The position numbers and the translations under genes are program-made. This document shows, in pieces, positions 1 to 8,441 of a stretch of 64,000 bases of DNA; within the stretch, counting starts at the first letter, position 1; each line of letters starts with the position of its first letter. The notes under the pieces were generated by a model that had not been told where the DNA came from, did not search any database, and saw nothing but the letters and a program-made list of their open reading frames with translations. This stretch comes from Nostocoides jenkinsii Ben 74 (GTDB taxonomy: Bacteria; Actinomycetota; Actinomycetes; Actinomycetales; Dermatophilaceae), in contig NZ_HF571038.1 of the NCBI RefSeq assembly GCF_001046875.1, forward strand, positions 266,271 through 330,270. The letters run 5' to 3'.

Positions 1-825
1 GTCGGCCTAGCCGCCGAGGCGGGCCGACGGGGCGCGACGGTCGTCGGCGTCGGCGCGCCGCTCTCCCCGCTCGCTGATGTCGTCGCGCGGGCACGAGGAC
101 GGTTCGTGCCCGTGGGGGACCTCGGTGCGGGGTCGCGCGCACGATCCTGGTCGTTGCTGGTCCCGGCGCTGCTCACCCTGGAAGGCCACGGCATCCTGCC
201 CGACGTCGCCGACCGGCTCGACGACGTCGCGAACCGGCTCGACGACATCGCCGCCGCTGCCCGGCCGAGTTCGGAAGCCTTCGTCAACCCCGCCAAACTC
301 TTGGCTGCCGATCTCGCCGGCACGATCCCGCTCGTCCTCGGCGACGGCCCCTTGACCGGTGTAGCCGCCCGGCGCGCGGGGACGATGTTGACGCGCACGG
401 CCCGCACCCCCGCCCTGACCGGCCAGCTTCCCGACTGCGCGGCCGCCTTGCTTGCGTGCCTGGACGGACCGTTCGCCGCGTCGTCGACGGCCCCCGACGG
501 CGGGCGCGACATCTTCGCCGACCCCGATGAGTCCGCCGAACTCGCCTTGGTGCTGCTGCGTGATGTCGTCGACGAGTCGCCCACGGACGCGGCCGTCCGG
601 CGGCACAACCTGGCCCAGTCGGTCCAGGAACTCGCGACCGGCCGGGGGACCCGCGTGCATGAGGTCAATCCCGCCGCGGGTTCTCCCCTCGTGCGCCTCG
701 CGGAACTCATCGCTCGGGTCGACTTCGCCGCGGCATACCTCGCGATCGGGATGGGGCTGGACCCGCTCCGCTCGCCGGCCGTCCGCGCCCTGCGCGACCA
801 CTCCCAGTCTGCCCCGGGCACCTGA
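1..825 (+). CDS. SIS-domain sugar-phosphate isomerase-like protein (5' end outside window)
   Basis: The frame is open from base 1 to a TGA at 823-825, so the N-terminus lies outside the window; 274 residues are visible. Alternating small hydrophobic strands and glycine turns (GATVVGVGAPLSPLAD, then IPLVLGDGPLTGVAARRAG) resemble the two SIS subdomains of bifunctional phosphoglucose/phosphomannose isomerase homologues. Actinobacteria often carry such a gene close to ahcY, usually with manA between them; here ahcY follows directly after a 176-bp gap. Without the N-terminal half, phosphosugar binding and isomerase residues cannot be checked, so enzyme activity is inferred from family resemblance and position only. 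Confidence 0.6.
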   Translation, partial: VGLAAEAGRRGATVVGVGAPLSPLADVVARARGRFVPVGDLGAGSRARSWSLLVPALLTLEGHGILPDVADRLDDVANRLDDIAAAARPSSEAFVNPAKLLAADLAGTIPLVLGDGPLTGVAARRAGTMLTRTARTPALTGQLPDCAAALLACLDGPFAASSTAPDGGRDIFADPDESAELALVLLRDVVDESPTDAAVRRHNLAQSVQELATGRGTRVHEVNPAAGSPLVRLAELIARVDFAAAYLAIGMGLDPLRSPAVRALRDHSQSAPGT

Positions 826-913
826 CCGGCCGCCCGAGACCGGGCGCCTGACCGGCCCCCATCCAGCAGCGACCCTGCGCCTTCGTCAGGTCCGGACATC
901 CCGGGATTGGCTT

Positions 914-919
914 TAGAAT
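914..919 (+). promoter_or_regulatory. Candidate -10 box of ahcY (TAGAAT)
   Basis: TAGAAT lies in the 176-bp gap, about 80 bp before the ahcY start codon, and fits the actinobacterial TAnnnT rule. No convincing -35 is visible 16-18 bp upstream. The leader after it ends in an AAGGA-type ribosome site just before the ATG. I looked for the SAH riboswitch known upstream of some ahcY genes and did not find its conserved core. Confidence 0.4.
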
Positions 920-1001
920 GAAGGCCCGGCGTGGGTGATGTCCCGCGCGCCGAGAACGGCGGCGCCGGCCACCTCCACTCGATACCCAAGGATTCTTTGC
1001 C

Positions 1002-2450
1002 ATGCCTTTCGACTTCAAGGTGGCCGACCTCAGCCTCGCCGAGGCCGGCCGTCACCAGATCCGCCTCGCCGAGCACGAGATGCCCGGCCTCATGGCTCTG
1101 CGCGAGGAGTATGCCGCGGCGCAGCCCCTCGCCGGTGCCCGCATCGCCGGCTCGCTCCACATGACCGTGCAGACGGCCGTGCTCATCGAGACCCTCGTCG
1201 CGCTCGGCGCTCAGGTCCGCTGGGCAAGCTGCAATATCTTCTCCACGCAGGACGAGGCGGCGGCTGCCGTCGTCGTCGGTCCGCGCGGCACGGTGGATGA
1301 GCCCGCCGGCGTCCCCGTCTTCGCCTGGAAGGGCGAGAGCCTCCCCGACTATTGGGAGTGCACCGACGCGATCCTCACCTGGCCGGGCGAGGGCCCCAAC
1401 ATGATCCTTGATGACGGTGGCGACGCCACGATGCTCGTCCACAAGGGCAAGGAGTGGGAGGCCGCCGGGCAGGTCCCGCCCACCACCGAGGGCGACTCCG
1501 AGGAGTTCTCCGTCTTCAAGGCCCTCGTACGCCGGACCCTGGCCGCGGACCCGCAGAAGTGGACCACCGTCGCCGCCGGCATCAAGGGCGTCACCGAAGA
1601 GACCACGACCGGCGTGCACCGGCTCTATCAACTCGCCGAGGCCCGCGAGTTGCTGTTCCCGGCGATCAACGTCAACGACTCGGTGACCAAGTCCAAGTTC
1701 GACAACAAGTACGGCTGCCGCCACTCCCTCGTCGACGGGCTCAACCGCGCCACGGACGTCCTCATCGGCGGCAAGGTCGCGGTCGTCGCCGGATATGGCG
1801 ACGTCGGCAAGGGTTGCGCGGAGTCGCTGCGCGGCCAGGGGGCCCGCGTCGTCGTCACCGAGATCGACCCGATCTGCGCGCTGCAGGCGGCGATGGAGGG
1901 CTACCAGGTCACCACCATGGACCAGGCCGCAGAGTTCGGCGACATCTTCGTCACCGCAACCGGCTGCTTCGATGTCATCACCGCCGAGCACATGGCCCGG
2001 ATGAAGAACAAGGCGATCGTGGCCAATATCGGTCACTTCGACAACGAGATCGACATGGCCGGTCTGGCCGCGACCGCAGGCGTCACCAAGACCGAGATCA
2101 AGCCGCAGGTTCACGAGTGGACCTATGCCGACGGGCGCTCGATCATCGTGCTGTCCGAGGGGCGTCTGATGAACCTCGGCAACGCGACCGGGCACCCGAG
2201 CTTCGTGATGTCCAACTCGTTCTCCAACCAGACCATCGCGCAGATCGAGCTGTTCGCGCACCCGGAGGCCTATGTCGACGTCGACGGCCACCCGAGCGTG
2301 ACCACCTTGCCGAAGCACCTTGATGAGAAGGTCGCCCGGCTGCACCTCGACCCGCTCGGCGTCGAACTGACCGAACTCCGCAAGGACCAGGCCGAGTACC
2401 TCGGCGTCGACGTGGCCGGCCCCTACAAGCCGGAGCACTACCGCTACTGA
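1002..2450 (+). CDS. ahcY: Adenosylhomocysteinase
   Basis: Cytosolic SAH hydrolase: splits S-adenosyl-homocysteine reversibly into adenosine and homocysteine, relieving product inhibition of methyltransferases. The 482-residue protein is full length for the family with the bacterial insertion. Visible hallmarks are the early [16 protein letters not shown] block, the catalytic/substrate stretch [14 protein letters not shown] near residue 225, the NAD-binding [10 protein letters not shown] loop near 263, the [17 protein letters not shown] motif, and the invariant C-terminus ending PYKPEHYRY. The ATG has an AAGGA ribosome site ten bases upstream. It is followed by a strong hairpin and then mtrA; sahH lies near mtrAB in mycobacteria too. 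In this window SAH turnover would also serve methyl-group metabolism of the betaine island, though nothing links them directly. Confidence 0.97.
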   Translation: MPFDFKVADLSLAEAGRHQIRLAEHEMPGLMALREEYAAAQPLAGARIAGSLHMTVQTAVLIETLVALGAQVRWASCNIFSTQDEAAAAVVVGPRGTVDEPAGVPVFAWKGESLPDYWECTDAILTWPGEGPNMILDDGGDATMLVHKGKEWEAAGQVPPTTEGDSEEFSVFKALVRRTLAADPQKWTTVAAGIKGVTEETTTGVHRLYQLAEARELLFPAINVNDSVTKSKFDNKYGCRHSLVDGLNRATDVLIGGKVAVVAGYGDVGKGCAESLRGQGARVVVTEIDPICALQAAMEGYQVTTMDQAAEFGDIFVTATGCFDVITAEHMARMKNKAIVANIGHFDNEIDMAGLAATAGVTKTEIKPQVHEWTYADGRSIIVLSEGRLMNLGNATGHPSFVMSNSFSNQTIAQIELFAHPEAYVDVDGHPSVTTLPKHLDEKVARLHLDPLGVELTELRKDQAEYLGVDVAGPYKPEHYRY

Positions 2451-2494
2451 TCCCGCGCTACCAGACCCCGGTCGCCTGATCGGCGTGAACCTGG

Positions 2495-2533
2495 CGCCCC
2501 TCGCTGCCGCCTCCGGTGTGCCAGCGAGGGGCG
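2495..2533 (+). terminator. Terminator-like hairpin after ahcY
   Basis: Two perfect 12-bp arms, CGCCCCTCGCTG at 2495-2506 and its complement at 2522-2533, enclose a 15-base loop about 45 bp after the ahcY stop. No U-run follows, as is common for actinobacterial hairpin terminators. It separates ahcY from the mtrAB-lpqB operon. Confidence 0.7.
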
Positions 2534-2599
2534 GCCGGTCTCGTATGTGAAGATTGGCCCGGTTGGGCCCCCGGGTGGGGGTGGGAAGGGAGCCGTCAA

Positions 2600-3277
2600 G
2601 TGAAGTCTCGCGTCCTCATCGTCGATGACGATCTCGCCTTGGCCGAGATGCTCGGCATCGTCATGCGGTCGGAGGGTCTCGACGTCGTCCACGTCGCCGA
2701 CGGCGCGTCGGCGCTCGCCGCCTTCCGCGAGGCCAAGCCCGATCTCGTCCTCCTCGATGTGATGCTCCCCGGGCTCGACGGGATTCAGGTATGCCGCCGT
2801 ATCCGCGCCGAATCCGGCGTTCCCATCGTGATGCTCACCGCTCGAACCGACACCGTTGATGTCGTGGTCGGCTTGGAGTCGGGCGCGGACGACTATGTGG
2901 TGAAGCCGTTCAAACCGGCCGAGCTGGTGGCTCGCGTGCGCGCGCGCCTGCGGCGCATCGACGAGGCCGAGCCGGAGAAGCTCGAGATCGGTGACCTGAC
3001 GATCGACGTCGCCGGTCATACGGTCAAACGGGGCGAGCACGCGATCGCGTTGACGCCATTGGAGTTCGACCTCTTGCTCGCGCTGGCGCGCAAACCGTGG
3101 ATGGTCTACACGCGGGAAGTTCTCTTGGAGCAGGTCTGGGGATACCGCCACGCGGGTGACACCCGCCTGGTCAACGTCCACGTCCAGCGGCTGCGGTCCA
3201 AGATCGAGCACGACGCCGAGAACCCACAGATCGTCGTGACGGTCCGCGGGGTGGGCTACAAGGCCGGTCCGGCCTGA
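2600..3277 (+). CDS. mtrA: DNA-binding response regulator MtrA
   Basis: OmpR/PhoB-type response regulator of the essential MtrAB system that ties cell-wall turnover, division and osmotic response together in Actinobacteria. The GTG at 2600, preceded by GGAAGGGAG, gives 225 residues, matching MtrA length; the frame extends further upstream but that part is leader. The receiver domain shows the acidic pocket DDD at 9-11, phospho-acceptor D53 in LLDVMLPG, T80 and K102 in the VVKPFKP loop. The winged-helix output domain contains LTPLEFDLLLALA, VWGYRHAGDTRLVNVHVQRLR and ends TVRGVGYKAGPA, nearly identical to mycobacterial MtrA. mtrB begins 2 bp after the stop, so the two are one transcript. Confidence 0.96.
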   Translation: MKSRVLIVDDDLALAEMLGIVMRSEGLDVVHVADGASALAAFREAKPDLVLLDVMLPGLDGIQVCRRIRAESGVPIVMLTARTDTVDVVVGLESGADDYVVKPFKPAELVARVRARLRRIDEAEPEKLEIGDLTIDVAGHTVKRGEHAIALTPLEFDLLLALARKPWMVYTREVLLEQVWGYRHAGDTRLVNVHVQRLRSKIEHDAENPQIVVTVRGVGYKAGPA

Positions 3278-3279
3278 GG

Positions 3280-4965
3280 ATGCCGGACGACCGGCCCACT
3301 CCGCGGCGGCGGCTCCACCCCCTGCGGTGGCTCACCGGACTGTGGCGCAACTCGCTGCAGCGCCGGGTCGTCCTGACGACGGTCGCCTGCGGCTTGCTCG
3401 CGATCTCCGTCGTCGGGACCTATATCTATCAACAGATCGCCGACGGCCTGACCTCCGATCGGATCAAGAGCGCGGAGGTCGAGGCGCGCTCGCTGCTGAC
3501 CGATGCGACCACGGGGTTCGAGAACAACTCGACCCAGGGGCTGGAGGAACTCAACAACTTCTCCCGGATCCAGATCCAGAAGCTGGCGCCACCGCCACCC
3601 GACCTGACCCGATTCGTGGTCTTCACCCCGGCCCTGACCAACCGCAGCGCCTCGCGGCTCTCCACGGTGGTCACGGGTGGTTTAACGGACTCCCCGGTGC
3701 CGCGGGACCTGCGCGAGGCGGTCGATGCGGACCCGTCGCGGCAACGCACCGCCGTCATCTCCTTCGATCGCAGCGCGCTGTTGACCGACTCCGCACAGGA
3801 CGCCTCCGGCTCCTCGACCGTGCCGGCCGTTGTTGTCGGCGCGCAAGTGGACGTCCGCACGGCGGGCGTCCACGAACTCTTCTTCATCTATCCGATGGAC
3901 CGCGAGCAAAACACCCTCGCCCTCGTCCGCCGCGTGTTTTATCTCGGTCTCGGCGCCTTGCTCACCATGCTCGCGCTCATCGCCTGGCTGACCAGCCGGC
4001 AAGTGGTGCGCCCCGTGCAGCGCGCCGCCGATGTGGCCGAGCGTCTCGCCGCCGGCAATCTGAACGAGCGGATGGTGAGCACCGGCGCGGACGAGATGGC
4101 CGTGCTCGGGCGATCCTTCAACGACATGGCCGACCACCTGCAGAGTAAGATCCGCCAACTGGAAGAGCTGTCGCAAGTCCAGCAGATCTTCGTCTCCGAC
4201 GTCTCCCACGAGCTGCGGACGCCCCTGACGACGATCCGGATGGCTGCCGATGTCATGCATGCCCGACGCGCCGATTTCGCTCCCGAATTGGCGCGCAGTG
4301 CCGAGCTTCTCAGCACCGAACTCGACCGCTTCGAGAACCTCTTGACCGACCTCCTGGAAATCAGCCGGTTCGACGCCAAGGCCGCCAACCTCGAGGTCGA
4401 CCCGGTCGACCTCGGCGGCGTCGTTCGCCGTAGCGTCCAAGCCGTCTCCGCCCTGGCCGTCGCCAAGGGCAGCCCCGTGCGGGTGGAGACTCCCGGTGTC
4501 GACGTCATCGCCGAGATCGACGTGCGCCGGGTCGAACGCATCCTGCGCAATCTCTTGGTCAACGCCATCGAGCACGGCGAGGGCCTGCCCATCGTCGTCT
4601 CCGTCGCCGGCAACGAGACGGCCGTGGCGGTCGCCGTCCGCGACCAAGGCGTCGGCCTGCGCCCCGGGGATGCCGCCAAGGTGTTCAATCGCTTCTGGCG
4701 GGCCGATCCGGCCCGGGCCCGGACCACCGGCGGTACCGGGCTGGGGCTGGCGATTTCCTTGGAGGATGCCCGCCTGCATCACGGCTGGCTGGAGGCGTGG
4801 GGCCGCCCCGGGCAGGGCACGGTCTTCCGACTGACCCTCCCGCGGGCACCAGGAGGTTTCATCGAATCCTCCCCGCTGCACCTCATCCCGGCGGCTGGCG
4901 CCCATACCGAATCGGACGTCACCACCAAGCTCCGGCCGGTCAAGCGGGATCGGACCCAGCCATGA
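3280..4965 (+). CDS. mtrB: Sensor histidine kinase MtrB
   Basis: Membrane sensor kinase partner of MtrA, 561 residues. A first transmembrane helix lies near residues 28-50, an extracytoplasmic sensor region runs to about 213, and a second helix spans about 214-236 followed by a HAMP linker (SRQVVRPVQRAADVAERLAAG). The dimerisation/phosphorylation helix carries VSDVSHELRTPLTTIR with His310; the ATPase domain shows the N box NLLVNAIEHGEG (Asn428), DQGVGL and the G2 box GGTGLGLAIS. The ATG is 2 bp after the mtrA stop, and the stop overlaps the first ATG of lpqB, so the three genes are translationally coupled. The family responds to divisome and peptidoglycan cues; the ligand cannot be read from sequence. 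Confidence 0.95.
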   Translation: MPDDRPTPRRRLHPLRWLTGLWRNSLQRRVVLTTVACGLLAISVVGTYIYQQIADGLTSDRIKSAEVEARSLLTDATTGFENNSTQGLEELNNFSRIQIQKLAPPPPDLTRFVVFTPALTNRSASRLSTVVTGGLTDSPVPRDLREAVDADPSRQRTAVISFDRSALLTDSAQDASGSSTVPAVVVGAQVDVRTAGVHELFFIYPMDREQNTLALVRRVFYLGLGALLTMLALIAWLTSRQVVRPVQRAADVAERLAAGNLNERMVSTGADEMAVLGRSFNDMADHLQSKIRQLEELSQVQQIFVSDVSHELRTPLTTIRMAADVMHARRADFAPELARSAELLSTELDRFENLLTDLLEISRFDAKAANLEVDPVDLGGVVRRSVQAVSALAVAKGSPVRVETPGVDVIAEIDVRRVERILRNLLVNAIEHGEGLPIVVSVAGNETAVAVAVRDQGVGLRPGDAAKVFNRFWRADPARARTTGGTGLGLAISLEDARLHHGWLEAWGRPGQGTVFRLTLPRAPGGFIESSPLHLIPAAGAHTESDVTTKLRPVKRDRTQP

Positions 4966-5009
4966 TGTCGGGGCCACTAATGATGTCGGGGCCAGCCATG
5001 ATGTCGGTG
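4962..5009 (+). repeat. 18-bp in-frame tandem repeat over the lpqB start
   Basis: The unit beginning ATGATGTCGGGGCC starts at 4962, 4980 and 4998 (the third copy breaks off after 11 bases). Each copy brings two ATG codons, so the repeat multiplies start sites and lengthens the signal-peptide n-region (MMSGPL-MMSGPA-MMSV) without changing the frame. Confidence 0.9.
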
Positions 5010-6779
5010 CTGCGCCGCCTCGGGGCGCGCCTCGGCATACTCCTGGTGGTTCTGTCCGTGAGCGGCTGCCTCGGGATTCGCGCCGACGAGTCGGTGCGGG
5101 TGGGCCTGAACGTCGACGAGCCCAGCCCGGACCCGGCCTACAACGTCCCGGCGGGACCCACCCCCGGCGCGGCGCCGGACACGATCATCCGGGACTTCCT
5201 GCGCGCCGAGGAGGTCACCGCCGAACGCCTGGCCGTGGCCCAGTCGTTCTTGACGACCCGGATGGTCGCGGAGTGGGAGCCCGGAATCTCGACGGAGGTC
5301 ATCGACTCCGCGGACTCCGTGGTCATCTCCTATCGCGGTGACGGCTGGTATGACGTGAAGGCCAACCTCGTCGCTCGCATCGACGCCGCCGGTCGGGCCG
5401 TGACAGTGACGCCGGGCAGTCGGGCGTCGACCTCGATGCGGCTGGAGCGGGTCGACGGTCAGTGGCGGATCGGTCAGGCCGACGCAGACTTCGGGCGCTG
5501 GGTGCGCCGCGGCAACCTCCAACAGGTCCTGCGTCCCCAGCGGATCTACTACCCGGCCGCTAACGGTCGAACCCTGATCCCCGACGTGCGCTGGCTGCCG
5601 GTCACCCGGCTGGCCACCGGACTCACCCGCGCGCTGATCGGCCCGCCGCCGGCCTATCTCGAGGGTGCGGTGCGCACGGGGTTGGGCTCGGCACGGCTGA
5701 GCGTCGACGCCGTCCCAGTGGATGGCAGCGTCGCGACTGTCCCGTTGATCGCCTCGGCGGCCTTCAGCGTTCTGGCCACGCGCGTCGATGCCTGGGGTCA
5801 GCTGGTGGCGACCCTGACGGAAGCCCCGAATATCTCCGCGGTCCGGGTGACCTTGGAGGAGACGCCCCTGCAAGTGCCCGGGGTGCAGCCGCCGGTGCTC
5901 GCCGCCGCCGAACTCGGGTTCCGCACGCTTGATCCGGCGCCCGGCGTCAAACCCGTTGTCCGCGTTGGTGATCGGATCCTCAGCGTCGACTTCGACACCC
6001 TTCTCGGCCCCGGAGTCGACCTAGGGACGTTGCCGTCGGCGTTCCCGCGGGTCCCGGCGACCTGGGGCCGCTTGGCGTTGTCGTTCACGGGCTCCGAACT
6101 CGCCGCGGTTGGTGACAACGGCACCGGCCTTGCCCGCTACCGCGCCGACGGAAGCATCGAGCCGGAGGGATTCGCCGACCGGCTCACCGGGCCCGCGTAT
6201 GACCGTGACGGCTGGCTGTGGGTCGGTGGCCGCCCCTTCGACAAGGAAGCCCAGGCGCGGCTGTGGACGATCGACAGCAATGCCGAACCGTTCGAGGGCA
6301 GCGGCCCGGCAGCCAAGCCGATTGTCGCGTCGTGGCTTGTCGACCGGTTGCCGATCGATGTGGCCTTCCCCGTCGACGGCACCCGGATCGCGGTGGTCTC
6401 CACCGACGCCACTGGCAAGAACTCCCGTCTGGATGTGGCCGGTGTGGCCCGGGACGCCGACGGCACGCCGACCACCTTGGCGGGCAACACGATTCGCCTG
6501 GGTACCGCGCTGAGCCAGATCCGCGAGGTGGTCTGGTTGTCCCCGACGGACCTGGCCGTGCTGGCGGGACCCAAGGGCAAGGCGCAGCCGTACCTGGTCA
6601 CCCTCGGCGACGTGATCACTCCCCTCGGCGGTGTCGAAGGCGCCGACCACATCACCACCGCCGGCGGGGCGCGCAATCTGGCGGTCCGGGATGTGGAGGG
6701 TCACCTGCTCGTCCGGGCCGGCGCAAGTTGGCAGCCGCTGCCTGAGGGGCTCTCCGATCTCGTGCCGCCCGGCCGCTGA
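4962..6779 (+). CDS. lpqB: Lipoprotein LpqB, MtrB-associated
   Basis: Predicted lipoprotein on the outer face of the membrane that in mycobacteria binds the MtrB sensor and modulates the pathway. About 592-605 residues. The first ATG overlaps the mtrB stop (ATGA), but the start region is an 18-bp tandem repeat giving six possible in-frame ATGs (4962, 4965, 4980, 4983, 4998, 5001). Starting at 4998 gives a textbook lipoprotein signal: MMSVLRRLGARLG, then ILLVVLSV, then lipobox VSGC. A GerMN-like sporulation/germination domain falls in the middle (about residues 190-320, with SVDAVPVDGSVATVPL) and a beta-propeller-like C-terminal part follows. The gene order mtrA-mtrB-lpqB is diagnostic. Confidence 0.92.
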   Translation: MMSGPLMMSGPAMMSVLRRLGARLGILLVVLSVSGCLGIRADESVRVGLNVDEPSPDPAYNVPAGPTPGAAPDTIIRDFLRAEEVTAERLAVAQSFLTTRMVAEWEPGISTEVIDSADSVVISYRGDGWYDVKANLVARIDAAGRAVTVTPGSRASTSMRLERVDGQWRIGQADADFGRWVRRGNLQQVLRPQRIYYPAANGRTLIPDVRWLPVTRLATGLTRALIGPPPAYLEGAVRTGLGSARLSVDAVPVDGSVATVPLIASAAFSVLATRVDAWGQLVATLTEAPNISAVRVTLEETPLQVPGVQPPVLAAAELGFRTLDPAPGVKPVVRVGDRILSVDFDTLLGPGVDLGTLPSAFPRVPATWGRLALSFTGSELAAVGDNGTGLARYRADGSIEPEGFADRLTGPAYDRDGWLWVGGRPFDKEAQARLWTIDSNAEPFEGSGPAAKPIVASWLVDRLPIDVAFPVDGTRIAVVSTDATGKNSRLDVAGVARDADGTPTTLAGNTIRLGTALSQIREVVWLSPTDLAVLAGPKGKAQPYLVTLGDVITPLGGVEGADHITTAGGARNLAVRDVEGHLLVRAGASWQPLPEGLSDLVPPGR

Positions 6780-6879
6780 CCGATTCGTCCACAGGGTCCC
6801 GGTCTGCACGATTGAGGATCGTCCACAGGCGGCGCCTTGTCGGCTGGCGTGACCATGGGGGCGACGGCACGCTGGAGCG

Positions 6880-7658
6880 GTGGTGAGTGGCCGCGTCGGA
6901 AGCTTGGGGGGCGCATTGCGGTCCCTCACCTTGCCGGGAACGTGCGCCGCCTGCGGCGTGGGCGACGACGATGCCGTATGCCGCGCCTGCCTCGCCACGC
7001 TGGTGGGGTGCCTCTTCCGAGGCGGCCCGCAAGCGGTGGTGCCCCTGCCGGAGCCGGCGGGGTGCCGCCGACGACCGCGGCGGGGGCGTATGCCGGGGTG
7101 CTGGCTCAGGTCATTCCGGCCTACAAGGACGCCGACCGTCGCGACCTGCGATCGCTGTTGGCCTGGCTGCTGGGGCGCGCGCTGGCGAGCGCGGCCGGGT
7201 CGGTGATCGCTGATGCTGCGTCGAGGAGTTCCGGGCCGAGGAGTGACGCGCCGAGGAGTGACGCGGTGGGGGACACCCGACGGCTGGTGGTCGTGCCGAT
7301 GCCGAGCGCGCGGCATACGACCAGGGCACGGGGGGATGATCCGGTCGGGGACGCCGTCGCTCAGGCGGCCGCGGAGTTGGGTCTGCTGTGCGTGCGTGCC
7401 TTGCGCCCGGTGGGTCGGCTCGCCGACCAGGCGGGCCTGGACGCCGCGGCCCGGGCAGCCAACCTGACCCGGCAACTCCGGGTCCCGCGGCGTGTGGCCG
7501 CCGGTCTCGCCGGACGGCGGATCCTCCTCGCCGACGACGTCCTTACGACGGGGGCGACGCTGGCCGAGGGAGCGCGTGCGATCCGGGCGGCGGGCGCGCA
7601 TCCGGTTGCCGCGGCGGTCATCGCCGCGACCCCCCGGCGCGGCGCCATTCTTATCTAG
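6880..7658 (+). pseudogene. comF: ComF-family phosphoribosyltransferase-like gene, apparent -1 frameshift
   Basis: Two halves of a ComF protein lie in different frames. From GTG 6880 the first frame encodes the N-terminal zinc finger (TCAACGVGDDDAVCRAC) and VVPLPEPAG. The family sequence then continues in another frame as GVPPTTAAGAYAGVLAQVIPAYKDADRRDL, through VVVPMPSARHTTRARGDD to the PRPP-binding loop ILLADDVLTTGATLAEGARA. The switch falls at the GGGG run 7059-7062, where one extra G would restore a single reading frame of about 260 residues. ComF serves DNA uptake in competent bacteria; actinobacterial homologues of Rv3242c occur widely next to hpf and lpqB. The lesion may be real decay, a sequencing indel or, less likely, programmed slippage; both halves look otherwise intact, arguing against old decay. 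Confidence 0.8.
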
Positions 7659-7802
7659 TAGCGTCAGGTCATGGAGCCATCTGCACCGACCAGCGTTCCG
7701 TGGCGAACGCCCCGAGGCGGGGGGTGGTCGGGAACCCAGAACACGTGAAAGTCGTTCTTGAAGAAAGCGTTTCATCGGTTCCGCCGTCGAAGGAGCACCC
7801 CC
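7659..7802 (+). promoter_or_regulatory. hpf promoter/leader with possible 25-codon leaderless ORF
   Basis: TAGCGT at 7659-7664 fits a -10 box and overlaps the end of comF. An ATG follows 6 bases later at 7671 and opens a 25-codon frame closed by TGA at 7746-7748. If transcription starts at this ATG the little ORF would be leaderless. The hpf start is a further 55 bp on, with a proper AAGGAG site at about 7790. Whether the small ORF is translated is unknown. Confidence 0.3.
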
Positions 7803-8441
7803 ATGGACATCGTCGTCACCGGCCGTCACATCCAGCTCAGCGATCGCTTCCGCGATCACGTCGCCGAACGCATGGGCAAGGTGGAGCAGTTGGCTCCCCG
7901 AACCCAGCGCATCGATGTTCTCCTCAGTCATGAGCCCAACGCCCGCCAGGCCCGCGGCTCCGAACGCGTCGAGGTCACCTGCCACGCCCGCGGACCCGTG
8001 ATCCGCGCCGAGGCGTGCCACGACGACAAGTACGCCGCCTTCGAGATGGCGATGGACAAGCTGGTCGAGCGGCTGCGTCGCGCGGGAGACCGGCGCAAGG
8101 TCAGTCGTGGTCGGCGCACCCCCGAGTCCGTCGCGGCGGCAACCAGTCGCATCGCGGTGCCCGAGGCCGCCCCGGTAGCCGAGCCCGAGGCCGATGGCGA
8201 GGCTCCTCGCGACCTCTTCGGGGCCGTCGGCGACTCGCCGATCGAGGTCCGCGAGAAGGTGCACGCCACCAGCCCGATGACCTTGGGCGATGCGCTGCGT
8301 GAGATGGAACTCGTCGGGCACGACTTCTTCCTCTTCCACGACTCCGAGACCGACAAACCGAGCGTCGTCTACAAGCGCCACGGCTGGGCCTATGGCGTCA
8401 TCCACCTGGACGTCGCCGAGCCGGCCGAGGTCGTCTCCTGA
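7803..8441 (+). CDS. hpf: Ribosome hibernation promoting factor, long form
   Basis: Binds the 30S subunit at the mRNA/tRNA channel and drives 100S dimer formation in resting cells. The 212-residue length, N-terminal S30AE domain (MDIVVTGRHIQLSDRFRDHV to about residue 100), charged linker, and C-terminal dimerisation domain (VREKVHATSPMTLGDALREMELVGHDFFLFHD, then VVYKRHGWAYGVIHL) identify the long form typical of Actinobacteria (Rv3241c type). The chosen ATG has AAGGAG 8 bases upstream; an upstream in-frame extension has no family similarity. The stop overlaps the proposed start of the downstream glycosylase gene. Confidence 0.95.
   Translation: MDIVVTGRHIQLSDRFRDHVAERMGKVEQLAPRTQRIDVLLSHEPNARQARGSERVEVTCHARGPVIRAEACHDDKYAAFEMAMDKLVERLRRAGDRRKVSRGRRTPESVAAATSRIAVPEAAPVAEPEADGEAPRDLFGAVGDSPIEVREKVHATSPMTLGDALREMELVGHDFFLFHDSETDKPSVVYKRHGWAYGVIHLDVAEPAEVVS

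Noticed and set aside
826-1001. SAH riboswitch upstream of ahcY
   Set aside because: The conserved core and stem pattern of that riboswitch are not present; the leader holds only a -10-like box and a ribosome site.
7059-7062. Programmed -1 frameshift in comF as the preferred explanation
   Set aside because: There is no classical X-XXY-YYZ slippery heptamer or clear downstream pseudoknot; mutation or sequencing indel is simpler.
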